Below are positions 8,296 to 17,366 of a stretch of DNA of 64,000 bases, one piece after another (position 1 is the stretch's first letter; every line of letters begins with the position of its first letter). Under the pieces are notes generated by a model. It was not told the DNA's origin. It did not search any database and worked only from the letters and a program-made list of their open reading frames with translations. The translations under genes and the position numbers were made by a program. Source of the DNA: Longimicrobiales bacterium (lineage in GTDB: Bacteria; Gemmatimonadota; Gemmatimonadetes; Longimicrobiales; Gaopeijiaceae); contig JANQRP010000016.1 of NCBI GenBank assembly GCA_028284495.1, positions 1 to 64,000 of the forward strand, read 5' to 3'.

Positions 8296-9023
8296 CCCGC
8301 GACGTCCTCATCTTCCTGGGCATCCTGGCGTTCGCCGTCGCGACGATGCCGGTCTACGTCCTGACCGGCGCTCACCGCCGGGACGACGCGCTCGAGTCGT
8401 CGGCTCGGGGCGGGTTCGTGCTGGGCAGCTTCACGCGGGCGTGGTTCTACTGGTTCGTCAGGCCGGTCGAGCGGGTGTCGCTGGCTCTCGGTCTGTCGCC
8501 GCTCTTCTACAACCTCGCCGGGGTGGCCTTCGGCGCGGCCGGTGGCGTCGCCTTCGCCACAGGCCACCTGGCGCTGGGCGGCTGGGGTGTTCTGCTCGGC
8601 GGCGTCGCGGACGTGCTCGACGGCCGAATCGCCCGGGCGAGGGGTCTGGCCGACGACCGGGGAGCGTTCCTGGACTCGACGCTGGATCGCTTCGCCGAGC
8701 TGGGTGCGTTCGTGGGGCTGGCCGTGCTCTATGGCTCGGATGCGCGGGCCGCCGCGGTGGTGGCCGCGGCGCTCGGCGGGTCGCTGCTCGTGAGTTATGC
8801 CCGCGCCCGGGGCGAGAGTCTGGGCGTGGTGTGCAAGGTGGGTGTCCTGCAGCGCGCGGAGCGGCTGCTCCTCGTGGGTTTCGGCGGGCTGCTCGACCCC
8901 GCCTTCCAGGGGTGGTTCGGGTGGGAGTCGGGCGTCCTGCTGCTCGGGGTGCTCACCGTCGTCGCGATCGGCACCGTCGGCACGGCGGTCTATCGCACCG
9001 TCTGGATCGCGAAGCGCGTCTGA
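8292..9023 (+). CDS. CDP-alcohol phosphatidyltransferase
   Basis: Integral membrane enzyme that moves a phosphatidyl group from CDP-diacylglycerol to an alcohol. The complete signature D-G-x2-A-R-x8-G-x3-D-x3-D is present: DGRIAR at about residues 115-120, then G and two Asp residues in GAFLDSTLD. About six hydrophobic helices flank it, and an N-terminal helix (VLIFLGILAFAVATMPVYVL) precedes the core. The acceptor alcohol (glycerol phosphate, inositol phosphate or other) cannot be read from the sequence. The GTG start overlaps the preceding stop by 4 bp. Last gene of the rightward lipid operon. Confidence 0.88.
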   Translation: MTRDVLIFLGILAFAVATMPVYVLTGAHRRDDALESSARGGFVLGSFTRAWFYWFVRPVERVSLALGLSPLFYNLAGVAFGAAGGVAFATGHLALGGWGVLLGGVADVLDGRIARARGLADDRGAFLDSTLDRFAELGAFVGLAVLYGSDARAAAVVAAALGGSLLVSYARARGESLGVVCKVGVLQRAERLLLVGFGGLLDPAFQGWFGWESGVLLLGVLTVVAIGTVGTAVYRTVWIAKRV

Positions 9024-9087
9024 AGCTCCCCCAAGCGGTCAAGGGGAGCGTGTGAAGAGGCCCGCCGCGTCGGCCCGAGCGCGTTGT

Positions 9088-10503
9088 TCAGCCGCCTGGC
9101 GAACTCCGTCGAGCGAGCGCGTCGCGGTGGAAGTCGGCCGGCATGTCGTCCAGCGACCAGGTCCGGCCCGAGTCGATGTGGCAGTAGCTGCACAGCCCTT
9201 CCCGCGGGGGGAGCCCGAGATCGGGGAACGCCCGGCCTGTGGTGCCGGCCGCCGCCACCATCTCCACCGCTTCGCGCAGAAGCCGATCCGCGAGGCGCGG
9301 TCCGTGGACCAGCCCGGCGGCCTCCACGAAGTCCAGCCGCTCGAGCGCGACCCGGATGGAGTCCTCGAAGCCCGAGCCGGTCGTCTGTGCGGCCCTCACC
9401 CAGGCGCGGGCCTCGCGGATGCGTGCGTCGCCGTCCTCGATCCACCACTCCTGCACCGTGCGGTACTCGGGCAGGTGGCAGCCGACGCAGCGATCGGCAT
9501 CGCCGGCGAGGGCGGTATCGGGATGCTCGAAGTCGACCTCCGCGACACCATGACAGGCGCGGCAGGTGATGCCGGCCGCGAACTTCACGGAAGGCTCGAT
9601 ACGAGCGGGTTCCCACGGGACGATCCCGAGCAGGAGGGCCTGCTGCGGGGCGTGCGTGTCCACATGGCAGCTCACGCAGACGCCGGCCGCGACGGTCCGG
9701 GCCGGGAGCTCGTGGCTCACGGCGTGGCAGTCGGCGCAGACGAGCCCCACCGAGCTGCTCATGCCCTCCACGCGATGGGCCGGCTGCGCATGGCAGGCTC
9801 CGCAGGTCACCCGCCGGTGCCCCGCGTGGATAGAGTCCGTCGGCAGCACCCCCGTGGCAGGATCGACGGGCCAGGCCGCGGCCGCAGGTCCGCCCTCCAC
9901 GTGACAGCTGGCGCACCCGACGGCGCTGAACACCACGTCCGGCGTGTTCGCGACCGAGAAGTGGCAGCGCACGCAGCCGCCCTCGATCCACGGCACCTCG
10001 GCGTGGGGCACCGCCAGCGCCTGGGACGTCATCCGCGTCTGCGAAGGCGACACGTGACACGTCGTGCACTCGCCGGCCGGCTCGGCGTCGAGCTGGTCGG
10101 CATGACAGAGGCCGCACCCGTTCACATCCGTCCGGAGCGCAACCGCTCCACCGTCATGGGTGTGGCACTGAGCGCAGTCCATCCGCGCCTGACCTGGCAG
10201 ACCCGGATGGGTCGGATGGCGCGGAAGCGTCGCCGTGGCGTTCACCCGCACGATCGCCGGGCCACCGTCCGTGTGGCAGCCCGACGCCGTGCACCCGCTG
10301 GTCGTGGCGATGGCCAGCGATCGGCCGGGCACATCCGCTCCGTCGTGGCAGGCCACACACGCGATCTCGGCGTGCGCGGGTACCATCGACGGCGCCGCGG
10401 ACCCCACGGACTCCGCCGACTCCGCCGAGGCCGGATCGGCGGCGCCCGCGTCGCAGCCGGACAGGGCCACGACGAGCCCGATCAGCAGAACGCGAATGCC
10501 CAC
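9088..10503 (-). CDS. Multiheme c-type cytochrome lipoprotein, 13 haem motifs
   Basis: A 471-residue exported cytochrome. The N-terminus (VLLIGLVVALSGC) is a lipoprotein signal with a lipobox Cys, so it is probably anchored in the outer membrane. Thirteen haem-attachment motifs are seen: twelve CxxCH plus one CTASGCH (CX4CH). The last motif, CSYCH, lies about 110 residues beyond the others after a helical region. The start is a GTG overlapping the cytochrome b gene by 22 bp. As the last gene of the cytochrome operon and the only one with a lipobox among its cytochromes, it is the best candidate for the terminal, surface-facing electron carrier; that is inference. Confidence 0.85.
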   Translation of the reverse strand: MGIRVLLIGLVVALSGCDAGAADPASAESAESVGSAAPSMVPAHAEIACVACHDGADVPGRSLAIATTSGCTASGCHTDGGPAIVRVNATATLPRHPTHPGLPGQARMDCAQCHTHDGGAVALRTDVNGCGLCHADQLDAEPAGECTTCHVSPSQTRMTSQALAVPHAEVPWIEGGCVRCHFSVANTPDVVFSAVGCASCHVEGGPAAAAWPVDPATGVLPTDSIHAGHRRVTCGACHAQPAHRVEGMSSSVGLVCADCHAVSHELPARTVAAGVCVSCHVDTHAPQQALLLGIVPWEPARIEPSVKFAAGITCRACHGVAEVDFEHPDTALAGDADRCVGCHLPEYRTVQEWWIEDGDARIREARAWVRAAQTTGSGFEDSIRVALERLDFVEAAGLVHGPRLADRLLREAVEMVAAAGTTGRAFPDLGLPPREGLCSYCHIDSGRTWSLDDMPADFHRDALARRSSPGG

Positions 10504-11363
10504 ACGATCATCCCGAGGATGGCGAAACCGGTCGCGAGAAGCGCGAAGCCGAAGGTGGCCGCGATCAGGCTGTCCGCGCGGGTGGGCGGAGGCGCCCTGT
10601 GGTCGACCCGCGGCCTGGTGCTGACTGGCGCGTCGAGGTTCGCGCGGACCTGCGGCATCATGTCCGGATGTTCCTCCTCGAGGTAGTCCACGGTCGCGCG
10701 ACCGTGGAACATGACCGCGTCGAGCGGCCACTTGTCGGGCCGGACGTGCACGTTGAAGAAGTGCACGACGAAGAGGAAGCAGGTGGCGAGGAGCGCCTCC
10801 TCGCCATGGAAGACGGTGGCGACGTTGAAGATCCAGCCGGGAAGGAAGCTCCCGAAGAACTGCGGGAACGAGAGGAGCATCCCCGACGCGATGATGATCA
10901 CGAAGCCCCACACCGCACCGAAGAAGTCGAGCTTCTCGAGATAGCTGTAGCGGCCAAACGTCGGTCGATTCCGGCCGGTGAAGAAGTAGACCCACTGCTT
11001 GAAGAAGTCGACGAAGTCGCGCGGGTGCGGGATCAGCGTGTCGGGTCCCCATTTCCAGGCGTGCGGCGTCCCTCGCGCACGCCAGAACCGCGCCGACAGG
11101 TAGCCGACATAGACCACGGCCAGCGCCACCATCATCGACGCCGCGATCCGGTGGATGATCCCCGCCGTCTGCACGCCACCGAACAGCGAGATGAGGCCCG
11201 CCGAGAACGGCGCGCAGGAGAACCGCAGCGGCAGGCCCGTGAGCACGAGCGTGTAGAAGGTCAGGACCACGACCCCGTGCGCCACCCGGTGCCACGTCAG
11301 GAAGCGCCAGATGAAGGGCCCGTTGCCGCGCTGGGCCGCATCCATCGGGACGGAATCAGCCAT
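10482..11363 (-). CDS. Cytochrome b subunit (formate dehydrogenase gamma / Ni-Fe hydrogenase cytochrome b type)
   Basis: A 293-residue inner-membrane protein with four to five hydrophobic helices. Candidate haem-b histidines are in FLTWHRVAHGVVVLTF, AGIIHRIAASMM and FVVHFFNVH; LGKH-type menaquinone sites cannot be assigned. Proteins of this family exchange electrons between a membrane quinone and a periplasmic partner. The ATG at 11363 overlaps the stop of the 11-haem cytochrome gene by 8 bp (ATGGCTGA). Placed between two multiheme cytochromes, it is the probable quinone-reactive module of the operon. The 3' end overlaps the next gene by 22 bp. Confidence 0.85.
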   Translation of the reverse strand: MADSVPMDAAQRGNGPFIWRFLTWHRVAHGVVVLTFYTLVLTGLPLRFSCAPFSAGLISLFGGVQTAGIIHRIAASMMVALAVVYVGYLSARFWRARGTPHAWKWGPDTLIPHPRDFVDFFKQWVYFFTGRNRPTFGRYSYLEKLDFFGAVWGFVIIIASGMLLSFPQFFGSFLPGWIFNVATVFHGEEALLATCFLFVVHFFNVHVRPDKWPLDAVMFHGRATVDYLEEEHPDMMPQVRANLDAPVSTRPRVDHRAPPPTRADSLIAATFGFALLATGFAILGMIVWAFAFC

Positions 11364-12624
11364 GGCTCCCTCCCGGTGCGTCCGCGCCGGCCGCACCCTT
11401 TCGGGAGTCGATCCAGATCCGGATCCACCACAGCACCGTGTGGAGACCGAATACGCCCAGCGTGCCGATCAGCAGGGCGTGCATGAAGATCAGCGAGTAG
11501 TACAGGACCGCGTTCCGCTCCGGATCGTGAGGGTCCGGATGCGAGTCGTAGAGTACGAATCCCGCACGGGCCTGTTCGTGGCACTCGCCGCACGTCCCGA
11601 TCAGCGCATCGGCGTGCACGGACGAACGGATCGAGTCCGAGGGCAGCACGCTGTGCGCGGTGTGACACTGCGCGCAGCTCGCGCTGACCCCCGAGCCCAG
11701 GCGTGTGGCCTTCCCGTGATAGGTGTAGTAGTACGTTTCGGCGTCGTGCGTGTGGCAGGTGGCGCACCGCTCGACCATACCGACCTGGAAGTCCTCCCGG
11801 TCCACCCCGGGCATGGGATGTGCGCCGTGACAGTCCGAGCAGCTGGGTGCGATCGAGTCCGACGGAGATGGGGGCCAGGCGTGGAGCTGCGCCCGCGCCT
11901 GGTCGACGAGGGCGTGTCCGTGAACATCGGTGGCGAGCGAGTCGGCGGCCTCCTGATGGCAGGCGGCGCAGGTGACCAGCTGATTCTGCGGTGACACCCA
12001 CGCTTCCGGCTCCGTGACCTCCGCGGTCGCGTGCGGCGCATGACAGCCCCAGCACGACGTGGAGTCGCCGTGAGGGTCGGCGGGGGTGTAGGCCTGTTCG
12101 TAGTGGCAGGACACGCAGTCCGCGTTCATGCGCCGCTGTGCGGGGCCGCCTTCGATCCGCAGATCCTCCGCCCAGGCGACGTCGTGAATGCCGTGGCATT
12201 CTGCGCAGTCCGCCGCAGGGAGGCCGTCGTCCTCCTGAACGCGCGCGTGCACCGAGCCTTCCCACTCCGGATGCGGCTCGCTGGTGTGGCACGAGGCGGT
12301 CGCACAGGTCAGCGTCTCCGCCGCAACGGGATGGGGAAACCGCTCGAAACTCTGGTGGCACTCGGCGCAGGTGATCTCGGCGTGACCCGAGGTCCCGAGC
12401 GGGCCGGGGGGCACATGGAGGCTCCGTGCCTGGGCCACCGTGGCGACCTGGCTCCTCAGGAACTCCGGTTCGTCGTGGCACGCGAGGCACGCTCGGTCGT
12501 CCGTCGCCTGCGCCGCCACGCCCCCGGGCATGCCGGCGAGGATCAGGGCGAGGGCGGCCGCCAGCACACGCCAGCTCGCCACCCCGAGGCCGATCCGGGC
12601 CAGGACGCGGGTCGGCTCGTCCAT
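11356..12624 (-). CDS. Membrane-anchored multiheme c-type cytochrome, 11 haem motifs
   Basis: A 422-residue protein with an N-terminal signal peptide (VLAAALALILAGMPGGVAAQ), a periplasmic domain with ten CxxCH and one CATASCH (CX4CH) motifs, and a C-terminal transmembrane helix (LIFMHALLIGTLGVFGLHTV) ending in a basic tail. This topology places the haem chain in the periplasm tethered to the inner membrane, a natural partner for the overlapping cytochrome b gene. The ATG lies in the stop of the preceding membrane-protein gene (TGATG). Resembles the NrfH/cytochrome c3 superfamily in haem spacing, but no named family is recognised. Confidence 0.87.
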   Translation of the reverse strand: MDEPTRVLARIGLGVASWRVLAAALALILAGMPGGVAAQATDDRACLACHDEPEFLRSQVATVAQARSLHVPPGPLGTSGHAEITCAECHQSFERFPHPVAAETLTCATASCHTSEPHPEWEGSVHARVQEDDGLPAADCAECHGIHDVAWAEDLRIEGGPAQRRMNADCVSCHYEQAYTPADPHGDSTSCWGCHAPHATAEVTEPEAWVSPQNQLVTCAACHQEAADSLATDVHGHALVDQARAQLHAWPPSPSDSIAPSCSDCHGAHPMPGVDREDFQVGMVERCATCHTHDAETYYYTYHGKATRLGSGVSASCAQCHTAHSVLPSDSIRSSVHADALIGTCGECHEQARAGFVLYDSHPDPHDPERNAVLYYSLIFMHALLIGTLGVFGLHTVLWWIRIWIDSRKGAAGADAPGGSHG

Positions 12625-13856
12625 CACGCGCCGAGTCCCCCCACCACGAGGCGGAAGACGAAGGCGCCCGCGAGAGCCGCGGGGAAGCCACGCCAGACGA
12701 AGAGGAGCCCCATGGCGATCGAAGGGGCGACCGTGAGCCACGCGATCTGCTGGAACAGTGCGCCGGCGTCCGGGAGTCCCTGTGCGAGATAGCCGGGCAT
12801 GTACGCGAGCAGCTGCATCAGCACGCCCGCCAGGACGCCGCCCGCAACCGCCTCTTCGGGATGGAGGGGGTGCCAGCGGCGGAATACCCACACGACGCAG
12901 GTCACGAAGAACAGCCTGAACACCAGTTCGTCGATGAGGGCCCGCGCCCCGGACAGGAGGACGAGGATCTCGGGCGCGGTGCCCAGGTCCAGGGCCGGCG
13001 CGGTACTCAGAGATGGGACGAGCCACACCGCCACGCCCGCGAGCAGCGCCCCGACGAGGGATCCGATTCCGACACCGCTGAAGAAGCGAACCCCGGCCGG
13101 GAACGGCGGAGACAGAATACGCGGACCCGGCATCCGACGCGCCAGCCACAGTGGCAGGGTGACGGCCGGGCCACTCAGCCATGTCGTCACGAATCCAGCG
13201 AGAAGCACCGCGCCGACGGTGCCGACGCGCAGCCGCGTACCCCAGAGCTCCGGCAGATCGAGGAGGAAGAGCCCGAGAAGCGCGACGAAGGTGAAGATCA
13301 CCAGCATGGAGCCGACGAACGTGTCCTCCCAGCGGCGCACGCCGTTGGTGAGCGCCCGCGCGCCTTCCCGGAGTGCCCACGCACACAGGGCCGCGCCCGC
13401 GAGCCACGCGACGCCGACACCGACGAGTGGGAGCGTGCCCCCCACGAATCGGGCCGGCACGGTCTGCGAAATAAGCGACGCCGCGACCCATGAGACGCCG
13501 AGGCCGGGGATGACGTACATCAGCGCGAGCCCGAGGCTCTGACGGGCCGCGGCACCGTCCATGTCTTCGTCGCGGCCCATCCAACCGAGCACTGCGCCGT
13601 GCGCGAATCCGAATGCCGCACCGCCGAGGAACAGCGCGGTACTGGTCAGAAACAGGCCGAAGGCGCTCGCCCGGTCCAGAAGCGTCAGGACTGCGAGAAA
13701 GACGCCCCCGGTGAGGATCCCGGACGCCATCGCCCACGACACCGCGACCCGGCCGGGGAAGCCCAACTCGCGTCGGAGATCGCGCCCACTGCGCTCCCTC
13801 CGGTCGGGGCCGGCCGTGCCGCCCGTCGCTCCGGCCGCCGTGTCAGTCGCGTTCAT
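12624..13856 (-). CDS. Polytopic membrane protein with a degenerate CPBP (CAAX-protease-like) motif
   Basis: About 410 residues with ten or more hydrophobic segments. Near residue 310 the stretch ALIDELVFRLFF recalls the EE-x3-R motif of CPBP intramembrane proteases, but the first Glu is Asp and the later catalytic His motifs are not found, so protease activity is doubtful. It starts at an ATG inside the stop of the TPR lipoprotein gene (ATGA) and ends in the start of the 11-haem cytochrome gene. Its location inside the cytochrome operon suggests assembly or membrane anchoring of the electron-transfer complex; the function is unknown. Confidence 0.7.
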   Translation of the reverse strand: MNATDTAAGATGGTAGPDRRERSGRDLRRELGFPGRVAVSWAMASGILTGGVFLAVLTLLDRASAFGLFLTSTALFLGGAAFGFAHGAVLGWMGRDEDMDGAAARQSLGLALMYVIPGLGVSWVAASLISQTVPARFVGGTLPLVGVGVAWLAGAALCAWALREGARALTNGVRRWEDTFVGSMLVIFTFVALLGLFLLDLPELWGTRLRVGTVGAVLLAGFVTTWLSGPAVTLPLWLARRMPGPRILSPPFPAGVRFFSGVGIGSLVGALLAGVAVWLVPSLSTAPALDLGTAPEILVLLSGARALIDELVFRLFFVTCVVWVFRRWHPLHPEEAVAGGVLAGVLMQLLAYMPGYLAQGLPDAGALFQQIAWLTVAPSIAMGLLFVWRGFPAALAGAFVFRLVVGGLGA

Positions 13857-14269
13857 GCGCCTCCCTCCCGCTGTAGCGTGTCGTGCATGGCCGCCCCGCC
13901 CGCGTGCGGGTCCCCAGGCGGCGGCGTTGCCACCGCCTGGACGCGCGCCGCGGCACTCGCGGCCCGCTCGTTCTCGCCGAGTTCCACGAGGGTCATGTAG
14001 AGCCCGAACCACGCGGGCGCCGATGTGGAGTCCACCTCGAGGGCGGCCTCGTAGTGGCCCTGTGCCGCCTCCAGGTCGCCCGCCTCGAACGCGGCGTTCC
14101 CCTCGTCGAGCCGTCTGCGGATCTCCGGGGCCAGCTCGGGCGGGGCGATCGACACACGGTCGACGGGCTGGTCCGCCGGCGCTTCCGGCGGCGTCGATGC
14201 CGGCCCTCCGGTGCCACCACACGCGACGAGCCCCGCCGTCATCGCCATCGCCGCCAAGCGGATTCTCAT
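13853..14269 (-). CDS. Small TPR-repeat lipoprotein
   Basis: A 138-residue lipoprotein. The N-terminus (MRIRLAAMAMTAGLVACGG) is a lipoprotein signal with the lipobox Cys at 17. Residues about 55-105 hold one to two tetratricopeptide repeats (NAAFEAGDLEAAQGHYEAAL followed by PAWFGLYMTLVELGENERA). TPR domains bind other proteins, so a scaffold role for the neighbouring cytochromes is plausible but inferred. Four-base ATGA overlaps at both ends tie it to the 16-haem cytochrome upstream and the membrane protein downstream. Confidence 0.8.
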   Translation of the reverse strand: MRIRLAAMAMTAGLVACGGTGGPASTPPEAPADQPVDRVSIAPPELAPEIRRRLDEGNAAFEAGDLEAAQGHYEAALEVDSTSAPAWFGLYMTLVELGENERAASAAARVQAVATPPPGDPHAGGAAMHDTLQREGGA

Positions 14270-15849
14270 GGCGTACCTCCACCGAAGGGGTCCCCGATGT
14301 GGCACGCTCGGCAGACCACGGGATTGCGCTCGTACGCGAGGCGCGCGTCGAAGTCGGGTCCGTGCGGGCTGATCTGGAACGCGCCGAGCTGCGAATGGCA
14401 TTGCAGGCAGTCCCGCTGCGTGTGGCACGACGCGCACGTCTCGAGCTGCTGGCGCGCGGCCTGGGGATGACGAAGGAGCCAGAGCGGCTCGGCGTCGTGG
14501 TAGCCCGGCCCGAGCCGTCCGGCGCTCCCGAGCCCGGCGTCCGTGTGGCAGCTCCGGCAGAAGGCCACGGGGTCGTGGCAGTTCGAGCACTCCGTCACCG
14601 CATTGGCGGCCTCGGCGGCGTGGCCCAGGAGGTAGTTCGTCGAATGGTACGAGGCACCACCCTCTGCCTGCCGCTCGTGGCAGGAGGCGCAGAAGCTCTC
14701 CGCACGGTGGCAGGTCGCACAGCTCCCCTCCGAGGTGGCGGCCACCGTGCCGTGTCGTTCCATGAAGAAGTGACTCTCGTGCGATTCGGGCGCGCGCGCG
14801 TCGACCTCGGCGCCGGGCGCCGTCACCGTGTCGCGTCCCGCGAGCGCGGCCACCGGCTCCGGAACGGGCTCCAGGTGACAGGTCCTGCAGGTCTCGGCCG
14901 TGTGGCAGGTGGCGCAGTTGGCGCCCTCCGGCTCGGCGATGCCGATGTGCTCCCACGCGAAGCGGGCCGTCGCATGATCGGCCGGCGTCGGGTAGCGTGC
15001 CTCGAGCGACGCAAAGCCACGTCCGGCCGGCGCGGGCGGCAACGATCGGATCTCGACGACCCGGGCGGCGTTCACGTGACAGTCGGCGCACTGGTCCTGC
15101 ACGTGGCAGGTCGAGCATCGCTCGTCGACCCGCTCCTGGGCCCCCTCCCCGTGTACAGCGGTAAGGAAGGTTTCCGAGGCATCGACCGTGTGGTCCGGCG
15201 GCGTGGGTAGACCCGAGATCCGCTCGGTTCCGAGCGTGGACGCGGCGGCCGGTACGTGACAGGTCGAGCAGTCCGCGCCGACGTAGTGGCCGGTGTCGTC
15301 AGCCGGGTCCTCGTGGCACGACAGGCACTCCGAGGCCACGACGCGGGGGTCGGCCAGCACGGCCGGCGCCGGGTCGCCATGGCACTGCGCGCACGTCAGT
15401 GCGGTGTCCCCCTCGGCCTCCACGAGGCGGAGGTGGTCACCGTGGTCGAACACGAGGTTGGTCTCCAGCACCGACGGGCCATCCCATTCCACGAGCTCTT
15501 CCGTCGTCCCGTCGTGGCAGGAGAGGCAGCTCTCGGGATCCGGGTACAGTGCCGAAAGGTCGCCGGTCTCTGCGCCGATGTGACAGCCGGTGCAGAGCGG
15601 GAAGAGGCCGTCGTGAGCGTCGTGGCCGAAGAGATCGAGCGAGTCGGGCCGGGGCGCGGCGTGGGCAAGGAGAGACGACGACGGCGCGGTCCATGCCGGC
15701 GCGGCGGCCCACCCGGCGGGGGCGTCCGGAGCCGGCGACGGAGCCGCTCGGGTCTGGCCGACCCGCACAACGATCGCCGCGAGCAGGACGAGCGAGACCA
15801 CCCACCCCGAGTAGAGGGTTCGGCCGGGGCGGTACGTACGCGCGTTCAT
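14266..15849 (-). CDS. Multiheme c-type cytochrome, 16 haem motifs
   Basis: A 527-residue exported protein. An N-terminal hydrophobic helix (WVVSLVLLAAIVVRVG) is followed by an Ala/Pro-rich region and then 16 CxxCH motifs spread to within about 10 residues of the C-terminus (final CRACHIGDPF). Numerous additional His residues could serve as distal haem ligands. Decaheme-plus periplasmic cytochromes next to an outer-membrane barrel are typical of porin-cytochrome conduits; here the barrel gene is immediately upstream with an ATGA overlap. Candidate for the protein that inserts in the barrel. No named family recognised. Confidence 0.87.
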   Translation of the reverse strand: MNARTYRPGRTLYSGWVVSLVLLAAIVVRVGQTRAAPSPAPDAPAGWAAAPAWTAPSSSLLAHAAPRPDSLDLFGHDAHDGLFPLCTGCHIGAETGDLSALYPDPESCLSCHDGTTEELVEWDGPSVLETNLVFDHGDHLRLVEAEGDTALTCAQCHGDPAPAVLADPRVVASECLSCHEDPADDTGHYVGADCSTCHVPAAASTLGTERISGLPTPPDHTVDASETFLTAVHGEGAQERVDERCSTCHVQDQCADCHVNAARVVEIRSLPPAPAGRGFASLEARYPTPADHATARFAWEHIGIAEPEGANCATCHTAETCRTCHLEPVPEPVAALAGRDTVTAPGAEVDARAPESHESHFFMERHGTVAATSEGSCATCHRAESFCASCHERQAEGGASYHSTNYLLGHAAEAANAVTECSNCHDPVAFCRSCHTDAGLGSAGRLGPGYHDAEPLWLLRHPQAARQQLETCASCHTQRDCLQCHSQLGAFQISPHGPDFDARLAYERNPVVCRACHIGDPFGGGTP

Positions 15850-17366
15850 CGCTGCGACCCCGTCAGGCCCGGATCGCTGCCGATGGGCACCGTGAGATTC
15901 CAGTACCCCCGCACCTGATTCCAGTCCGGCTGCAGCGTGCGGTTCTCAGTGCCGGCCCGGAAGATCGAGATCCCTGTGTTGACCCGAACTCCCTGCCACG
16001 GGAGGCGCGCGGTCGCGGCGAGACCTCCGCCGAGCGCGGTGCCTTCTCCCAGCCGGAACTCCTGGATCTGCTGGAATGCCGTTCCCGTGAGCGACAGGCT
16101 CACGTCGGACGTCATCTCCCAGGTGGCCGACGCGTCCCCGCCGCTGTAGTAGGCTCCGGCCGACCACTCGATCCGGTACTCGCCTCGGAGCGCGATCCGC
16201 GGGGCCGGGGCCCACGTACCGCCCACCACGCCCCGTCGCCCGGTATCCTCGAGCGGGCTGAGAATCGTGGTCGTCGCCGTCTCACCGTAGTCGCGGTATC
16301 CGCCGGCCACCCACACACTGGTCGAGGTGTTCGGTGACCATGTCATCCGAAGCTGGCCTTCGAGGTACGGGACCGGCGAGAAGAAGCCCCAGATCGTCCA
16401 GAGTTCGAAGTACGGCACATACCTTCGGCCCGTGGCCTCGAGCATCAGCGTACGACCTCGGATGGGGAGGAGCGCCGTCACGTGGGCTTTGCCGACGCGC
16501 CCGAAGGCGATGTCCCAGTCGGCCGACGCGTCCACCCGGAGGAGGTCGAACGGATAGGCCCTCACGTCCACCGACGCGCGCTCGCTGAGGAGCCCGGACC
16601 GGTCGCTCCAGATCTCGCGCTGATAGCGCAGCGTCAGGTCGATGTCCGGGCGCGGACGCGCCCGAAGTGTGCCGCCGAACAGCCATGCGTCCCGATCGGG
16701 GAGGAAGCTCTCCAGCCCAGAGAGTGCCGAGTTCCGAGGCTCGGCGAGCGCACGAGCCAGCGACCGGCCCGCGTAGCCCTCCACGCTCCACCCAGGGCGG
16801 GGCGTCCAGAGAACGTTCGCGCCGTCGAACGCGGTGCGGCCCAGTCCGCCGAGGATGCGCTGGCGACCGAGCCGGGCGCGGAGCCCCTCGCGAGCATATT
16901 GCGCGTACGCGAGAAAGACATCCACGCGGTCGTCCGTTCGGGGCCACAGGAGTTCGCCTCCCGTGCGCTCCCGCATCCGAAGGCTGACGGTGGTCGACAG
17001 GCCCGACACACCGAACCCCCACGCGGTGAGGTTCGCGTCGAGCGAGCCGCTGACGGTGGAGGCCACGTCGCCGGCCCGGTACCGGATGCAGTCGGACGCC
17101 TGGCAATAGACCGGAGCGCCTTCGAACCGGAAGCTCGTGGGTCCGAGTTCGTCGACGAGCGCGCGATCGATGGTGTCCTGCACGAGCGGCCGAAGCTCGG
17201 CATAGAAGCCGGCGTGGCCCAAGGTGCCCCGAACCCCCTGTGCGGCTGCGGGCGCGCCGGCGGCGAGCGCTCCTGTTGCCAGCGTGGCGGTCGCAAGGAG
17301 CGTCCGGAGGAGGGCCCATCGTGACGCGCCACCCATCGAGCCCGGACCGGCGCGCCCGTTCCTCAT
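15846..17366 (-). CDS. Outer-membrane beta-barrel protein (porin-like) of the cytochrome operon
   Basis: A 506-residue protein with a signal peptide (LLRTLLATATLATGALAAG ... AAAQ) and then many alternating amphipathic strands, such as DIDLTLRYQREIWSDRS, TLMLEATGRRYVPYFELW and LRMTWSPNTSTSVWVAGGY, rich in aromatic residues and Arg at strand ends. No globular domain is visible. The C-terminus ends ...GLTGSQR and not with the classical terminal Phe, because the last strands lie before it. It sits between a 20-haem and a 16-haem cytochrome gene with 4-bp overlaps on both sides, as MtrB/PioB-type barrels do, but it is shorter than MtrB (about 700). Two Cys (CQASDC) near residue 90 may form a disulfide. 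Confidence 0.78.
   Translation of the reverse strand: MRNGRAGPGSMGGASRWALLRTLLATATLATGALAAGAPAAAQGVRGTLGHAGFYAELRPLVQDTIDRALVDELGPTSFRFEGAPVYCQASDCIRYRAGDVASTVSGSLDANLTAWGFGVSGLSTTVSLRMRERTGGELLWPRTDDRVDVFLAYAQYAREGLRARLGRQRILGGLGRTAFDGANVLWTPRPGWSVEGYAGRSLARALAEPRNSALSGLESFLPDRDAWLFGGTLRARPRPDIDLTLRYQREIWSDRSGLLSERASVDVRAYPFDLLRVDASADWDIAFGRVGKAHVTALLPIRGRTLMLEATGRRYVPYFELWTIWGFFSPVPYLEGQLRMTWSPNTSTSVWVAGGYRDYGETATTTILSPLEDTGRRGVVGGTWAPAPRIALRGEYRIEWSAGAYYSGGDASATWEMTSDVSLSLTGTAFQQIQEFRLGEGTALGGGLAATARLPWQGVRVNTGISIFRAGTENRTLQPDWNQVRGYWNLTVPIGSDPGLTGSQR

Noticed and set aside
8797..11486. Long + strand open frames opposite the cytochrome genes
   Set aside because: They are antisense to proteins with clear haem motifs and signal peptides, have Arg/Ala/Pro-rich chance composition and no recognisable domains.
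12624..13856. Functional CAAX protease (CPBP)
   Set aside because: Only a DExxxR-like motif is present and the catalytic His motifs are missing.
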